NCBI GenBank assembly: GCA_963942565.1
Contig: OZ012691.1
Location: forward strand, 15,104,058 to 15,168,057
Direction of reading: 5' to 3'
Length of the DNA stretch: 64,000 nucleotides
Source: Maea johnstoni
Lineage: Eukaryota > Annelida > Polychaeta > Spionida > Magelonidae
Shown here piece by piece: positions 24,275 through 36,144 of this stretch (position 1 is its first letter; each line of letters begins with the position of its first letter). The notes under the pieces are model-generated. The model did not search any database. It saw only the letters and a list, made by a program, of their open reading frames with translations, and was not told where the DNA came from. The translations under genes and the position numbers were made by a program.

Positions 24275-24895
24275 TGCCTTGCAAATACACATGGGTTTCT
24301 AAAAATAAATCTTGCAATGATTCGGTTTCTTTTGCTCAAACCTTACCTTCCGATTGTGAATATGTGACTTAAAGATACTTTTAAAGCCAAAACTGGACCC
24401 TTGCCCATTGCAATCCGTATTATATTAAAGATCGAACATTTGGTATTTTGAGAAGGGTTCAAACTACGGCCATATTCAAGATACAACTCACACTTAACTA
24501 TTTTCTAGCTTTCATTAAGAAAGCATTTTTCTTTTATTTCTCTCTCAAAGAGGGGACTAAGACATACCTTCAATACGCTTGCAAATACACACGGGTTTCT
24601 AAAAAGAAACCTTGCAACAACTCTGTTTCTTTTGCTCAAAGCTTACCTACAGATTGTGAACAAGTAACTTTATGATACTTCTTAAAGCCAAAATTGGACA
24701 CTTGCCCAATGCAGCCCGTATTATTTTATATATCGAATAGTTGGTATTTAGGAAAGGGTTCAAATTGCGGTCACTCTTAAGAAACATCTGTAGACACTAT
24801 TACTAATGTTTCCTAGATTTCGTTAAGAAACTAAATCTTTCTTTTATTTCTCTCTCAAAGTGGGCACTATGACACGCCTGCAATGCGCTTACATT
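24275..24895 (+). repeat. diverged tandem duplication, 2 x about 305 bp
   Basis: CTTGCAAATACACATGGGTT (24279) and CTTGCAAATACACACGGGTT (24578) start the units. TTTCTTTTGCTCAAA, AAAGCCAAAA.TGGAC and TTTATTTCTCTCTCAAAG recur in order. A further scrap (AGCTTTCATTAAGAAACTAA) reappears after the assembly gap at 26097. Confidence 0.9.
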
Positions 24896-25039
24896 TCACA
24901 TTCAATGTGCAACAATGAAAGTTTACCTTTTTTTCTCTTTTCAATTTTCTTTCCTTTTCTTTTTATATTCACGGCTGTGCAACAATCTTGAATACTCTGT
25001 GCCTTTCATTATATTCTGTCAGTTTATATGTTTATGTTA

Positions 25040-25150
25040 TACTTAACTTTTATTTAGTTTAGAAGAAGAATTTTGTTATGTATTTATATAATTTTTGTAC
25101 TAGTATGATTTTGTAAAAACAGTCAATAAACATACAATAAAATACAATAG
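25040..25150 (+). repeat. LINE-type 3' tail, copy 1
   Basis: TAGTATGATTTTGTAAAAAC followed by AGTCAATAAACATACAATAA. Near-identical tails occur at 51740-51815 and 58320-58412. The embedded AATAAA and simple terminal repeat suggest the 3' end of a retrotransposon. Confidence 0.55.
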
Positions 25151-25289
25151 CAATAAAGAATATTATAATCTTATGATATCATGAATTTCAATTTATTTAT
25201 CTATTGATTGATTTTATCAATATTTCTACTAACATGCACAAGGAAAGTAGATCTGTATAATTTGTAATATCCCAATTACGCAAATACAC

Positions 25290-25319
25290 ATACTACTACT
25301 ACTACTACTATGGTAGGCG

Positions 25320-25394
<75 letters not shown>
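25290..25394. repeat. (TAC)n microsatellite
   Basis: Trinucleotide ACT repeats with one GGTAGGCGTC interruption at about 25312. Confidence 0.97.
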
Positions 25395-25785
25395 GCAATT
25401 ACTGCTATTACTACTATTATTACCATTAATGCCAATACTGCTACTTAGAGTCAAATTACCCCCAGCTATACAGAAAAGTCACCTCATCACAAAAGCAGCA
25501 ACTTTCCAATCCTGGCCTCAACCAGATCCCATCTCACCATCCTGTCCACCTCATATTGAAACTCTACCTAGTCACGACAGATCCATAGCAAGCGCACCTC
25601 TTACCTAAATGATATTCCTGTTTGTGATATTATTGTGACAAGAACATTCTAGAACAATGTAGGTAAACTGGCTTAATCCGGAAGGATGTGGACCCTAAAT
25701 TTCTGTCCGGATTAGGCAATATCCGGATTAAGCAGACACCCAGGCAGAAATAGAAGAATTTGGCAAGCACGCACGGCAAGGCGTG

Positions 25786-26238
25786 AACATTTTAAAAATC
25801 AAGATGGAATCATGACCCATCGACTATATATTTACAACCCCTCATATATCCACTCTTTCCATAGCCCTCCCACCACACCCCAGTCTGGTAATGNNNNNNN
25901 NNNNNNNNNNNNNNNNNNNNNNNNNNNNNNNNNNNNNNNNNNNNNNNNNNNNNNNNNNNNNNNNNNNNNNNNNNNNNNNNNNNNNNNNNNNNNNNNNNNN
26001 NNNNNNNNNNNNNNNNNNNNNNNNNNNNNNNNNNNNNNNNNNNNNNNNNNNNNNNNNNNNNNNNNNNNNNNNNNNNNNNNNNNNNNNNNNNNNCCTAGCT
26101 TTCATTAAGAAACTAAATCTTTCTTTAGGCGTGGACATTTTAAAAATCAAGACAGAATCGGGAACCATCGACTATATATTTACAACCCCCCGTATCTCCC
26201 CTCTTTCCCTGACCCTCCAACCACACCCCCAGTCTGTT
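25786..26238 (+). repeat. duplicated 105-bp segment on both sides of the assembly gap
   Basis: GACTATATATTTACAACCCC and CATTTTAAAAATCAAGA occur at 25787-25890 and again at 26127-26238 with roughly 10 percent differences, in the same orientation. Confidence 0.85.
25894..26093. other. assembly gap, 200 N
   Basis: A run of N. The round size suggests a placeholder length. Frames that span it are meaningless. Confidence 0.99.
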
Positions 26239-26852
26239 TAATTGTCTGTCCTCTTCGTTTATTTTTGGGAGAGGACATTTTTTCTGCATTCTGTGGTAAT
26301 GACTTGGGCGCGTCGTATCATGTGATAGGGCGCGCTCAATGCATGCTCGGCAATCCGGATAAAAGCATGCTCTTAAACCTTAAATGGCAAAGAGCGTGTC
26401 TCGAAAATCGTCCGGTTTAGGCGAGGTACGGATTAAATCGTATTGTCCGTAATAAGCACAGAAATGTACATGTAAATGTATTGGGAGGGACCGGGTCCTT
26501 GAAATCTGTACGGTATATCCAGAAATCCGGAAAAACACGTCAGTTCACGTGTATTTGTAAGATGAATGTTGATCAGAGCCAAAACCAAAAGTCTCCCTCA
26601 AAATGTTCGTAAATAGTTAAAACGGGTGCCGACATGTGAGTTTTAAGTGTCAAATTAGTTCACTTTCCTTAAACTAAGGATCGATTCTTCCTAGTCTGCA
26701 CACTGATTGGCGAGCCTGAGTACAAGAAATAAAGGAAGACGGACGGTACCATAATTTGATTTCGAGTTTTCGATCGTTTCCCACAGTACTAAAAATGCGT
26801 TGTGCAGAAATCTAAAAAGGTTTTCCATTCATAGACCTTATTCATGTGTCTT

Positions 26853-27057
26853 TAGTCTAGTCAACCCAGCTGCAAAATGGGTACCTAGCATAAATAAGGC
26901 AGTGCTTAGAGCGTGTGCACTATATGCTGCCAGTTGCTCTGGAATATCCCCCGGGGGATTGAAAAGGTTTTCGTGTGTACAGTGCCTGTTAGGGGAGGAA
27001 GGTCGTGTGAGCGTTTCGGTGGATACAAGACTATAAACCGAATACCTTTACCTTCAC
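26853..27057 (+). mobile_element. SINE S1, head-truncated copy
   Basis: Starts inside the CORE-like block (CAACCCAGCTGCAAAATGGG). It continues GGCAGTGCTTAGAGC, GGAATATCCCCCGGGGGATT and GGTGGATACAAGACTATAAA, and ends with the tail ACCGAATACCTTTACCTT. The tRNA head is absent. Confidence 0.85.
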
Positions 27058-27269
27058 TTAAACCCTTCAATGCCGAGGCTATTTTCGGCCACAGCACAAC
27101 TATGCAAAGAATTTTGAAAATCCTCTAAACCCTGTACTATTGGTATTCATTGGAAAGCTCTCACTGACTACTCTCGGATGAGTACCCATGTGCAAGGGCT
27201 TCAATCATTTTTCATGTGTTTTGCATCATTTTGTGTTGGCCAAATTAGCTACCAGCAGCAAAAGGGTTG
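27058..27269 (-). mobile_element. MITE family B copy (B5)
   Basis: TTAAACCCTTCAATGCCGAG to AGCAGCAAAAGGGTTGA, abutting the SINE S1 tail. It contains GTGTTGGCCAAATTAGCTAC. Confidence 0.8.
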
Positions 27270-27414
27270 ACACGGTATATGCACAAACACTTCCGCGAAC
27301 ACAGAGCCGAGCCACGCTAAACATGTAATTTCGTGTTTGATGGTTGGTCTGGATGTAACGTTGATTGTGAATCTCTCATTAATCCTTGGACTATCCTGTA
27401 ACTGTCTATTCCCT

Positions 27415-27632
27415 TTAACCCATCTACACTAAGAGCAGCCAAAGAGGCCTGACAATTTTAGAAATATTTCAGTAACAAAAGCATTTTTTTGGAAACATTT
27501 GACGGTGAAATGTTGATCAGAAGCGAAACAGTAATACTCCTTCAAATATGTTGTGAACTTTTGCTTTATTCACAAAATTATTTTCAAACGTATGAGAGGA
27601 GCAGACGATACTCTTGACTGTTAATGGGTTAA
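27415..27632 (+). mobile_element. MITE family C copy (C2)
   Basis: TTAACCCATCTACACTAAG at the left and GACTGTTAATGGGTTAA at the right. CTCCTTCAAATATGTTGT is shared with C1. TTAA is present at both edges. Confidence 0.7.
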
Positions 27633-27714
27633 AGTGAAATACCTATCTACAGGGAGACAGCATTGCATTTTATTTCGTATTGATCCAATCTCAGTCAGTA
27701 AGAAACCAAGTAGG

Positions 27715-28052
27715 GGCTCCCCCATGGTCAAGGGGTATTGCACTTCGAGTATTTGCCGTGTCTCTCGGATAAACAGGATTTGTGTTCGAAACCCGCGTGA
27801 GAAGGTAGGAGTGGATGTGCTTTTACGTAAAATTTATAACAGCTTAGGTCATATCGCGACGAGATAGAAACTTGGAACCGGAGGAAAATCCCTTCTCTTC
27901 ACGAAAAGTTTCAGTTGCAGAAGGATCATAGACAGCGCTTAACCACGCCGCACATTTATATAGCGACCAAGCCACCCCGCTTAGGGGAATTCGGCGGAGA
28001 CTCGAACCAGTGTGAACATCCGCTTCAGAATTTGGAATTTGGAAACTCGTGT
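27715..28052 (+). mobile_element. SINE S3 (tRNA-Glu/Asp-like head)
   Basis: CCATGGTCAAGGGGTATTG resembles an A box of the tRNA-Glu/Asp type. GTGTTCGAAACCCGCG about 50 bases later resembles a B box. The body has CATATCGCGACGAGATAG, shared with 58800-58905. Its right edge runs into a minus-strand S2 copy, so the two may form a composite unit. Confidence 0.5.
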
Positions 28053-28255
28053 TTCGTCACTTTTTCTGCCATATTGTGGCTAAGTCATGACTGGAAAATG
28101 GGGTACCCGGCGAAAACCACCGCCTAACCCCAAGTCAAAAGCAACGTTCTCACTTACGCGGCCTGGGATTCGAACACAGGCAGTGGGCAGTGGTGAGAGA
28201 CGGCTAGCAGTCAGTGGCAACGCCTAAGACCGCACAGCCATCACTGCGTACGTTT
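28053..28255 (-). mobile_element. SINE S2 copy
   Basis: Minus-strand order: GGCTGTGCGGTCTTAGGCG (A box), GTGTTCGAATCCCAGGCC (B box), GACTTGGGGTTAGGCGGTGG, TTTTCGCCGGGTACCCC, then CAATATGGCAGAAAAAGTG-like body. The S2 3' end begins at CACGAGTTTCC. Confidence 0.8.
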
Positions 28256-28559
28256 CGGAGGTAGGCATCGTAACCACTAAGCCATGGCGGATCTCTCAAA
28301 TAAAAAGGCCTTTGTGAGAATAGTGTTTGCGGGTAGAATTCCTCAGCTAATTCGGATTCAACAGTATGTATTGCAATTTAGCCTCAAATGGCAAGCAAGT
28401 GAAGATGACCAGTTAATACTTTCATTCCAGACAAACCACGATTCCTGAGATTGAAATACAATGTTTATTAATACCTATGTCGGGTATGATAGACGACGAA
28501 CGGAGACATGAGACATTTATCGCGCCAATTTGCTAATTCACGACATGTCAACATGTCGA
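28256..28559. other. no recognisable gene
   Basis: Short spacer between the SINE and the LINE. CACTAAGCCATGGCGG at about 28277 is a further tRNA-like scrap. Confidence 0.35.
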
Positions 28560-28562
28560 CAC

Positions 28563-29159
28563 GATACAGTCAAACATGCTATAATGTCTGATAAACTTGG
28601 TGCTATTGGATGTGATGATTCGTCAGTGAACTGGTTCAACTCCTACCTATCCAACCGATCTCAATTTATAGACATAAAGGGCACTTTATCAGACCGAGGG
28701 GAAGTTACGTGTGGCGTACCCCAGGGCTCTATATTGGGACCTCTATTGTTTTTAATCTATGTGAATGATATGGAATCAGCTGTTGACTGTGATCTTTTGT
28801 TGTATGCTGATGATTCGGCTCTCTTGATCAGAGGGGAAGACATCATTGATATTGAACAAAAGCTAAGCGAGGAACTTGCCAAGTTAAATGTATGGTTGAT
28901 AGACAACAAACTTTCACTCCACCTGGGAAAGACAGAGTCTATCCTATTTGCCTCAAATAGGAAGTTAAAACAACATAAATTCCTAAGAATCTCATGTAAT
29001 GGTATCAAAGTGGGGGGGGGGGGGGGGGGGGGGAAAGAGGTTGTAACATACCTGGGCGGTCAACTAGACCAAGACCTGTCAGGAAAATCTATGGCTCAGA
29101 AAATCATCCAAAAGGCTAATGCCAGTCTCAAATTCCTTACAGAAAGAAAATGTTCCTAA
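28563..29159 (+). pseudogene. LINE reverse transcriptase fragment
   Basis: About 199 codons, covering RT motifs 2-7 with the YADD catalytic box intact. The N-terminal endonuclease and early RT motifs are absent. The frame ends by a one-base shift just after LKFLTERK. The glycine run (VGGGGGGGK) is encoded by the poly-G tract and is not part of the family consensus. Confidence 0.88.
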
Positions 29160-29284
29160 ATCAGTACTGCAGGAAAACTGTCTGCATGGCAATGATTCAG
29201 TCGAGAATAGACTACGCCAGCAATTTCTATTACCACGGTCTACCAAAATTCTTACAGAGTCGCCTTCAGGTCGTATAAAACAAA

Positions 29285-29659
29285 ATGATTAGATATGTTT
29301 TAAACTACTCAAACAGAACTCACTTGGTAGCCAATGACTTTAATGAGGTTAAGTGGATGAGCATTGAAAACAGAATAAAATATCTGGCCGCAAGCCATGT
29401 ATTTAACTGCATTGATGAACAGGCTCCAGAGTACCTTCAAGTTTTTGAAAGAGTAAATGAATCCCACCACTATAACACCAGACACAGTGTTAATGCTCTG
29501 ATTTTACCAAAGGTTGGTTCATATGGTATGAAGTCCTTCCACTACATAGGGGCCAAAATCTGGAACTCTTTGCCAGACGAGATCCAGACCACGTCCAGTA
29601 AATCTCTTTTTAAAGTGAGATGCAAAAAACATTTCATGTCAGTCATCTCTGAGACATAA
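29285..29659 (+). pseudogene. LINE C-terminal domain fragment
   Basis: About 125 codons: MIRYVLNYSNRTHL, then IKYLAASHVFNCIDEQAPEY, HHYNTRHSV and FHYIGAKIWNSLPDEI, ending at TAA. This is the region following RT in jockey/CR1-like elements. It belongs to the same insertion as the RT frame just upstream. Confidence 0.85.
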
Positions 29660-29955
29660 GAAGAAATTCTTCAATTCTAGTCCGAATGTATGTATTAGAT
29701 ATGATATTGTTGTTTTGTCAATCTTGAGCAGTGGAGTTGATCATTACATGGGATGCCATTGGACTCTGGGCAGACTGGGACCACTATGGAAATAAGTTTC
29801 TAACTTTTAGTGTATAAATCCTGTGTCTGGTTAGAATTCTATTGCATAGCAGTTAATGACTCTCCATCTAGTCACTGTTATATAAAGATTTTTTGTGTGC
29901 CAAATGCTATGTAATACACGTCTTACTAGACCGAATAAAATCAAAATCAAAATCA

Positions 29956-30614
29956 TGTAGTGGAATCAGTTTATTACTTCTGTACTTCCGTACATTCCCA
30001 GCTTTATTTCCATTTCATGATAATAGTAATGTTTTAGTGTAAATAATACGAAGGAGTTGCTTATATATAAAATGAACAGCATTATATGAACTATTACGAT
30101 AGGGGGATAAGTCCATCTAGTTAACACATAACAGTTAGCATGTGGATAATAACAACAAATTGCTTATAGAAGCAAATCATTTTTCTTAAGTTATCTCGTG
30201 AAAACTTTCTAACGGTAATGTTTATTGCGAACGTAACTTTTTATTGCGCCAGTTGTCTCTTAAACATACCCACGAGACGGTAATTTGGAGATAATTCACC
30301 CCATAAAATGTAACCGCAGTGTAGTTTAATAGCGTTGTTACACTAAACCATGTTATCTGATTTCACATTTGCAAGATGACCCTTTGAAAATTTACCCTGC
30401 GTAAAGACAACAAGAACATAAAATAACTGCGGCACGTCCTGTCGTGTACATGTTATCATCTATAATTTGTTTTCCAAATAGTTATTGCTTTTATTTTTAT
30501 AACTTTGAAGTTGTTTTCGGAAAAAGAACCGGGCATGGTAATAAAATGCCTACCACTAGATACGTGCACTTACAGAACACGTGGTTGCTTAGCTGTTCTA
30601 ATTCCTACTACTAG
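29956..30614. other. no recognisable gene
   Basis: AT-rich, no supported feature. Confidence 0.4.
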
Positions 30615-30873
30615 TAAAGTACAGACATTCAATTTCGGCACCAGTCGACCGGACGTCTGCCAGTGCCAGCTTGTACAAACACCAATGGATAGCATGTCAA
30701 AAAATAAGTCAAGCACATCAATAACCCACGTAGCTTGCGAATCAAACCTACCCTCAGTTTCGAGGTCATCATGTATCCCTGCCCAGGGAAATGGCTGGCA
30801 ATCGGTCGTGCGGTCGTGTATTATGCCCCGGCTGCCCACGCATTTAGTGCAGGAATCAAATGTCGGCACTGTA
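30615..30873 (+). mobile_element. MITE family A copy (A9), near full length
   Basis: AAGTACAGACATTCAATTTC to CAAATGTCGGCACTGTA. Internal CGACCGGACGTCTGCCAGTG, ACCCACGTAGCTTGCGAATC and GGTCGTGCGGTCGTGTATTA are intact. Confidence 0.92.
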
Positions 30874-30979
30874 ACTTTAGGTAGTCGTACATGTATGTTT
30901 TCATGCTGCGGGCATTCATGACGGACAGCAACTTAGGCACTTTGATCAGGAATCACAGCGAGTATCCCATCAAATGCCA

Positions 30980-30980
30980 C

Positions 30981-31014
<34 letters not shown>

Positions 31015-31086
31015 CAGAGAGACAGAGAATGACAGAGAGACATCGTGAGAGAGAGGGGGAGACAGACAGACAGAGAGAGAGAGGGG

Positions 31087-31152
<66 letters not shown>
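30980..31152. repeat. (GA)n microsatellite with GACA variants
   Basis: GA repeats with interspersed CAGAGA and GGGGGAGA variants between 31005 and 31090, then pure GA to 31152. Confidence 0.97.
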
Positions 31153-31154
<2 letters not shown>

Positions 31155-31534
31155 ATGTAGTATTACATCCTTGCTGTGGAACATCTAACACGTGGCAAAA
31201 TCTCATAATATTGATCTCAAAATAAGGTAACCTTTATATGTTCCCTTTGGATTTAGATGTAACGATTTTCAGTTATTTAGAGGCGAAATGTTGGACCATT
31301 GGGACAGCCTTTATATAACCTACAATTCTCCTTTGGGTGCTTTCAAAGTGCATGACACAAACTATTTTAAGTAGATTAAAAGGCAATATAAAAAAGTAAC
31401 TTGTTTCGGCAAATATAAAAGTAGTATTCGAATCTCCTTTTTCCAATTGTCTCCCAATAATCATACACAAGCTCTATTCCACATTGTGCCTGTCTACTTA
31501 AATACTCTAATCATGATTTAGGGATACAATAGCT
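31153..31534. other. no gene; eroded unit of the following array near 31300-31375
   Basis: CAGCCTTTATATAACC...TTCTCCTTTGGGTGCTTTCA at 31305-31350 resembles part of the tandem unit that follows. Confidence 0.4.
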
Positions 31535-31973
31535 TTTGCCATTATTCGAAGGCAATACCTTTGACCACTCCGCTATTGAGGCAGCCCCTTGTATATCTTT
31601 AGATTCCCCTTCTGATGCTTTCAATACGAATGTCTATGTGCTGTGACCATGCATCAGGGCTCACTAACTATTTCAAACGATTGGTTTTGTCATTATTCTA
31701 AGGCAATACCTTGGACCACTCTGCTGTTGTTGCAGCCCCTCGTATTTTCTTAGATTCCCCTTTTGATGCTTTCAATACGTACGTGTGTCTTTGTGCTGTG
31801 ACCAAAGCTCACTAACTATTGCCAACGATTGCGTTTGTCATTATTCTAAGGCAATACCTTGAAGTACTCTGCTATTCAGGCAGCCCCTTATATTTCGTTA
31901 GATTCCCCTTCTGATGCTTTCAAGACGTATGTCTATCTGCTGTTACCATGCATCAGAGCTCACTAGCTATTTC
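31535..31973 (+). repeat. tandem array, 3 x about 150 bp, including an S2 head-like segment
   Basis: Units begin at about 31535, 31686 and 31834 with TTTGYCATTATTC.AAGGC. Each contains AAGGCAATACCTTGGACCAC, CTCTGCTATT and GCAGCCCC. These match the complement of the S2 tRNA-like head (GGCAATACCTTAGACCACTC, AGCTATCGGGGCTGACCC). The remainder of the unit (TTAGATTCCCCTTCTGATGC, TGTGCTGTGACCATGCATCA) is unrelated. Confidence 0.85.
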
Positions 31974-32393
31974 TCAACTAATCTGAAGCAATATCGCCCT
32001 TCTAGTTGATCCCAATTCCACCAAACCCATACACTGCACTGATAAATCCTATACACAATAACCCCTCGCATGGTAAAACCATTTAGACATGGGATTGCGT
32101 GTCAGGAGGAATTAACCGTTGGGTGATTTATGGCTATTTCCTTCAGTTTTCTTACTGCCTTGGAGACCTTGCCACGAAATACCATGTCACAATAACGTAA
32201 TGGCTTAGACGGCGTGGAAAATTGCAAAACAGGATAGGGCAATGTAATTGTCAATGTTTGAATATAATCAGAAGCCCAAGTAAATAGCATTGATATATAC
32301 ACCGATCCATATTTGGAGACGGAATGATAGCATTCTGAACCTAGCACTTGTCAGCAGGCAGCAGCAGTATGTAAACATGTACTATGTATATCC
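31974..32393. other. no recognisable gene
   Basis: No supported feature. Confidence 0.4.
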
Positions 32394-33439
<1,046 letters not shown>

Positions 33440-33980
33440 AAGAAGGCAGTGTCCATGGCTTAAAGCACCTGACTATCAGGGCTGGTCTCTTACTCTCTGC
33501 ACATAGGTGAACCCTGCCATTGGTGAGAGACAGCCATCTGTCAGTGGCAACGCATTAGACCACTCAGCCATTAGGGTGGGCCACAGCCAGCAGTCAGTTG
33601 CAACGCGTTAGACCATTTAGCTATTGTCATTGTTCTTCAACGATGTCAAAGGACCACTTTTTGGGTAATATTTATGACACTTGATGACATTCATTCCAGC
33701 AGTCAGTTGCAACACATTAGACGACTCAGCTATCGGGGCGACCCCTTACTCCCTGGCCAAACACGTGCTGCCTACTGATCATGTAAATTGGTTTAGTACT
33801 AGCAGAGCTATGGCAATCCTGGACAAGGGTGAGAGACAGTCAGCAGTCAGTTGCAACACATTAGTCCACTCAGCTATTGGGGCGGACCCCTCCCTCACTG
33901 ACCAAACAAGTGCTGCCTACTGATCATGCAAATTGCTTTAGTATTAGCAGAGCTATGGCGATCCTGATTAATTTAGAGAT
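33440..33980 (-). repeat. S2-derived irregular duplications
   Basis: CAACGCATTAGACCACTCAG, CAACGCGTTAGACCATTTAG, CAACACATTAGACGACTCAG and CAACACATTAGTCCACTCAG are four head-like segments (complement of the S2 A box). The last two belong to a duplicated unit of about 145 bp (33697-33833 and 33842-33976) that also carries AAGTGCTGCCTACTGATCAT and TAGCAGAGCTATGGC. Confidence 0.8.
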
Positions 33981-34219
33981 GAGACTCGTGCCAATGATTA
34001 ACATTTTCAGAGTCTGAGATAGCCCAGAATACCACGATCTCGCTGGCATAGCAATCAGGAGTGAGACACTGAGGCAATTACGCCTGGTGTATGGGAAGTG
34101 GAGTGCTCACCATTCCCAGAGATAACAAGACGGAGCACCATTTGGGAAGAGTAATAGGTGTAGCATTAGAGACCAGGAAATCTTGCTTTGGTTTCACAAT
34201 GCCGAATGAGGATTAGGAC
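33981..34219. other. no recognisable gene
   Basis: No supported feature. Confidence 0.4.
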
Positions 34220-34410
34220 ATGATCCTAATGCAAGATCCCACATGTATATGGCATATCTTAAATCACAGCACTGCGTGGTGAATGTAAATTTGTCAGTTC
34301 CAACAGGTTTTGTTGGAATATAAATCAATCCTAATGCAAGATCCTACATGGCATATTTTAAATCAGAGCACTGCTTGGTAAATGTACATTTGTCAGTTCT
34401 ATCAATCTAT
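34220..34410 (+). repeat. tandem duplication, 2 x about 103 bp
   Basis: TCCTAATGCAAGATCC, TGGCATAT.TTAAATCA and TTTGTCAGTTC recur in order at 34223 and 34330. Confidence 0.88.
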
Positions 34411-34842
34411 TAGTTGCATACCATGTGGATGTCAAAAACCTAATTGAAAAACGGCTTTGTTTTTGTCACGCTGTTCTATTATGGGCTCCACGATCTTCTT
34501 TATATTATTTTTCCTAAAAATGGTAGCATATAATAACAGCAAGATAAACCATTTACAGAAACAGTATCCGGTGTCTAAACCTTACTCCGTAGTGAATTAA
34601 AGTTCACATCCGTTGTATATTAATCTAAATAGAATATTATCCCATTAAGTATTGATCAATGTATTGCCTTATTATATTGGAGCTTTTTAGCAAGTAGTAA
34701 GTTTCAAATAACGCAGTTTTTCATACACATATAAGATAATCCAAATTTATGAGATAAATCAAATATCAGTTGATCAAGTCAAGTGTCTCCATCTAAAATA
34801 ATGTACTTCACGGAGTGTTTTAAATCTCCTTTCTTAAATGAA

Positions 34843-34844
<2 letters not shown>
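34411..34844. other. no recognisable gene
   Basis: No supported feature. Confidence 0.4.

Positions 34845-34902
<58 letters not shown>
34845..34902. repeat. (TA)n microsatellite at the 3' tail of a SINE
   Basis: TA repeats directly adjoin AAAGGTAAAGGTATTCGG, the complement of the SINE S1 3' end, so the tract sits where the SINE tail would be. Confidence 0.95.
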
Positions 34903-34906
<4 letters not shown>

Positions 34907-35210
34907 GTAAAGGTATTCGGTTTATAGTCCTGTATCCACCGAAGCGCACACACGACCTCGCCTAGCAGGCACTGTACACACGGAAACCATTTCAATACCC
35001 TGGGGGGATATTCTATAGCAACTGGGAGCATATAGCGCACAAGCTCTTAGCACTGCCTTATTTATGCTAGGTACCCATTTTGCTGCTGTGTAGACTGAAG
35101 CAATATGGGATAAAACTGTCTTGCCCAAGGACAGACCAAAATGCCGGGAATCGAACCAGCGACCCTATGATTACTAGTCCGACACCTAACCAACTGAGCT
35201 ATTTTATTCC
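34903..35210 (-). mobile_element. SINE S1, full-length copy
   Basis: On the minus strand: TAGCTCAGTTGGTTAGGTGT (A box), GGACTAGTAATC, GGTTCGATTCCCGGC (B box), TCCTTGGGCAAGACAG, AGCAAAATGGGTACCTAGC-like core, ATATCCCCCCAGGG, then ACAGGACTATAAACCGAATA. The tRNA head resembles tRNA-Thr(AGT) and the body contains the CORE-like motif. Confidence 0.88.
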
Positions 35211-35579
35211 ATATATATTTATATATGTGTGTGTGTCACTGTGCGTGTGTGTGCGTCTGTTCGCCATCATAACGGACGAGCTAATAGCAATAGTAGGAAT
35301 TCACAAAGATGAAAGTTCTTTCTAAAATGATAACACTAAACCATCGTCACATGCCGACATGGGGCAAGTTAACAGGTCGACAACGCACATTATTAAATTA
35401 TATAAATCTGGCCGTGTAACTCGCCTCCACAAGTGAGAAATCTGCTGTAAAGTTCTAAAACTACTGCAGCAGTGACAATGTGTTAACACTGCTTGCATCT
35501 ATTTCGTTTAGGTCGTAAAACAGACATCAGTAAAATGAAAAATCGGCCTGGATAGATGACACAAATCGCGTCTATGAGA
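35211..35579. other. no gene; short (TG)n near 35226-35262
   Basis: Only a brief TG-rich run is recognisable. Confidence 0.4.
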
Positions 35580-35775
35580 CTCGCAAACCTACTATTCCTA
35601 GTGATCCAATCTTTTACAGGACATTGTTCAGAGTTAGCCGGGACACGTGGGTGATCAGTCTACCCTATTCAATATTACCTTTAGCACGTTATCCTCATCA
35701 AAAGCCAATGTGTATTGCAAATGAAAGGCCTCCCTGCCATTCAGGATGTACTAGCCCCATTAAGGTTTTCCCCCG
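35580..35775 (+). repeat. interspersed repeat G, copy 1
   Basis: CAGGACATTGTTCA, TTTAGCACGTTATCCTCATC, CCCTGCCATTCAGGATGTACTA match 38580-38775 in order. Confidence 0.7.
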
Positions 35776-35893
35776 AGAGAAGAAGGGATGGGGAAGAAAT
35801 TGGCAAGAACGTTACAAGATGTCTATGCCAGTTTAACGAATCATGTGCCAGCCAGATATGGTTAAAGGTAACTCAGTAATATCGAAGAGGATA

Positions 35894-36022
35894 GCACTAC
35901 TACTACTCCAATACGAATACTACTACTACAACTACTACTACTACTACTAATAATAATGATTATAATAGTGATAATAATGATAATGATACTACTGCTACTA
36001 CTTTTACTACTACTACTACTTT

Positions 36023-36053
<31 letters not shown>

Positions 36054-36057
36054 GATG

Positions 36058-36144
<87 letters not shown>

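Larger units (their letters stand above)
25665..26545. mobile_element. probable pogo/Tigger-like DNA transposon remnant
   Basis: The left edge reads AACTGGCTTAATCCGGAAGG, then GTCCGGATTAGGCAATATCC. The right edge, inverted, reads AACTGACGTGTTTTTCCGGA and AAGGACCCGGTCC. Repeated TCCGGATTA motifs near termini are typical of pogo-type elements with TTAATCCGG ends. No transposase is visible and the centre contains the assembly gap. Confidence 0.4.
28560..29955 (+). mobile_element. 5'-truncated LINE: RT C-terminal half and 3' UTR
   Basis: The reverse-transcriptase frame starts in RT motif 2 (DTVKHAIM) and runs through GVPQGSILGPLLFLIYVNDM (motifs 3-4), LLLYADDSAL (catalytic YADD) and LNVWLIDNKLSLHLGKTE, then VTYLGGQLDQDLSGK. 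A frame change near 29150 and a TAA in place of a glutamine codon near 29275 separate it from the rest: SRIDYASNFYYHGLPKFL, then YNTRHSVNALILPK and GAKIWNSLPDEI. These tail motifs are typical of jockey/CR1-group elements. A 22-base G run at 29012-29033 is embedded in the RT frame. The stop is near 29659. An untranslated region follows, ending in AATAAAATCAAAATCAAAAT, a short-repeat tail. The 5' half of the element is missing, as usual for LINE insertions. It is non-functional. Confidence 0.9.

Noticed and set aside
25812-26241. Open frames across the assembly gap
   Set aside because: They consist mostly of unknown residues.
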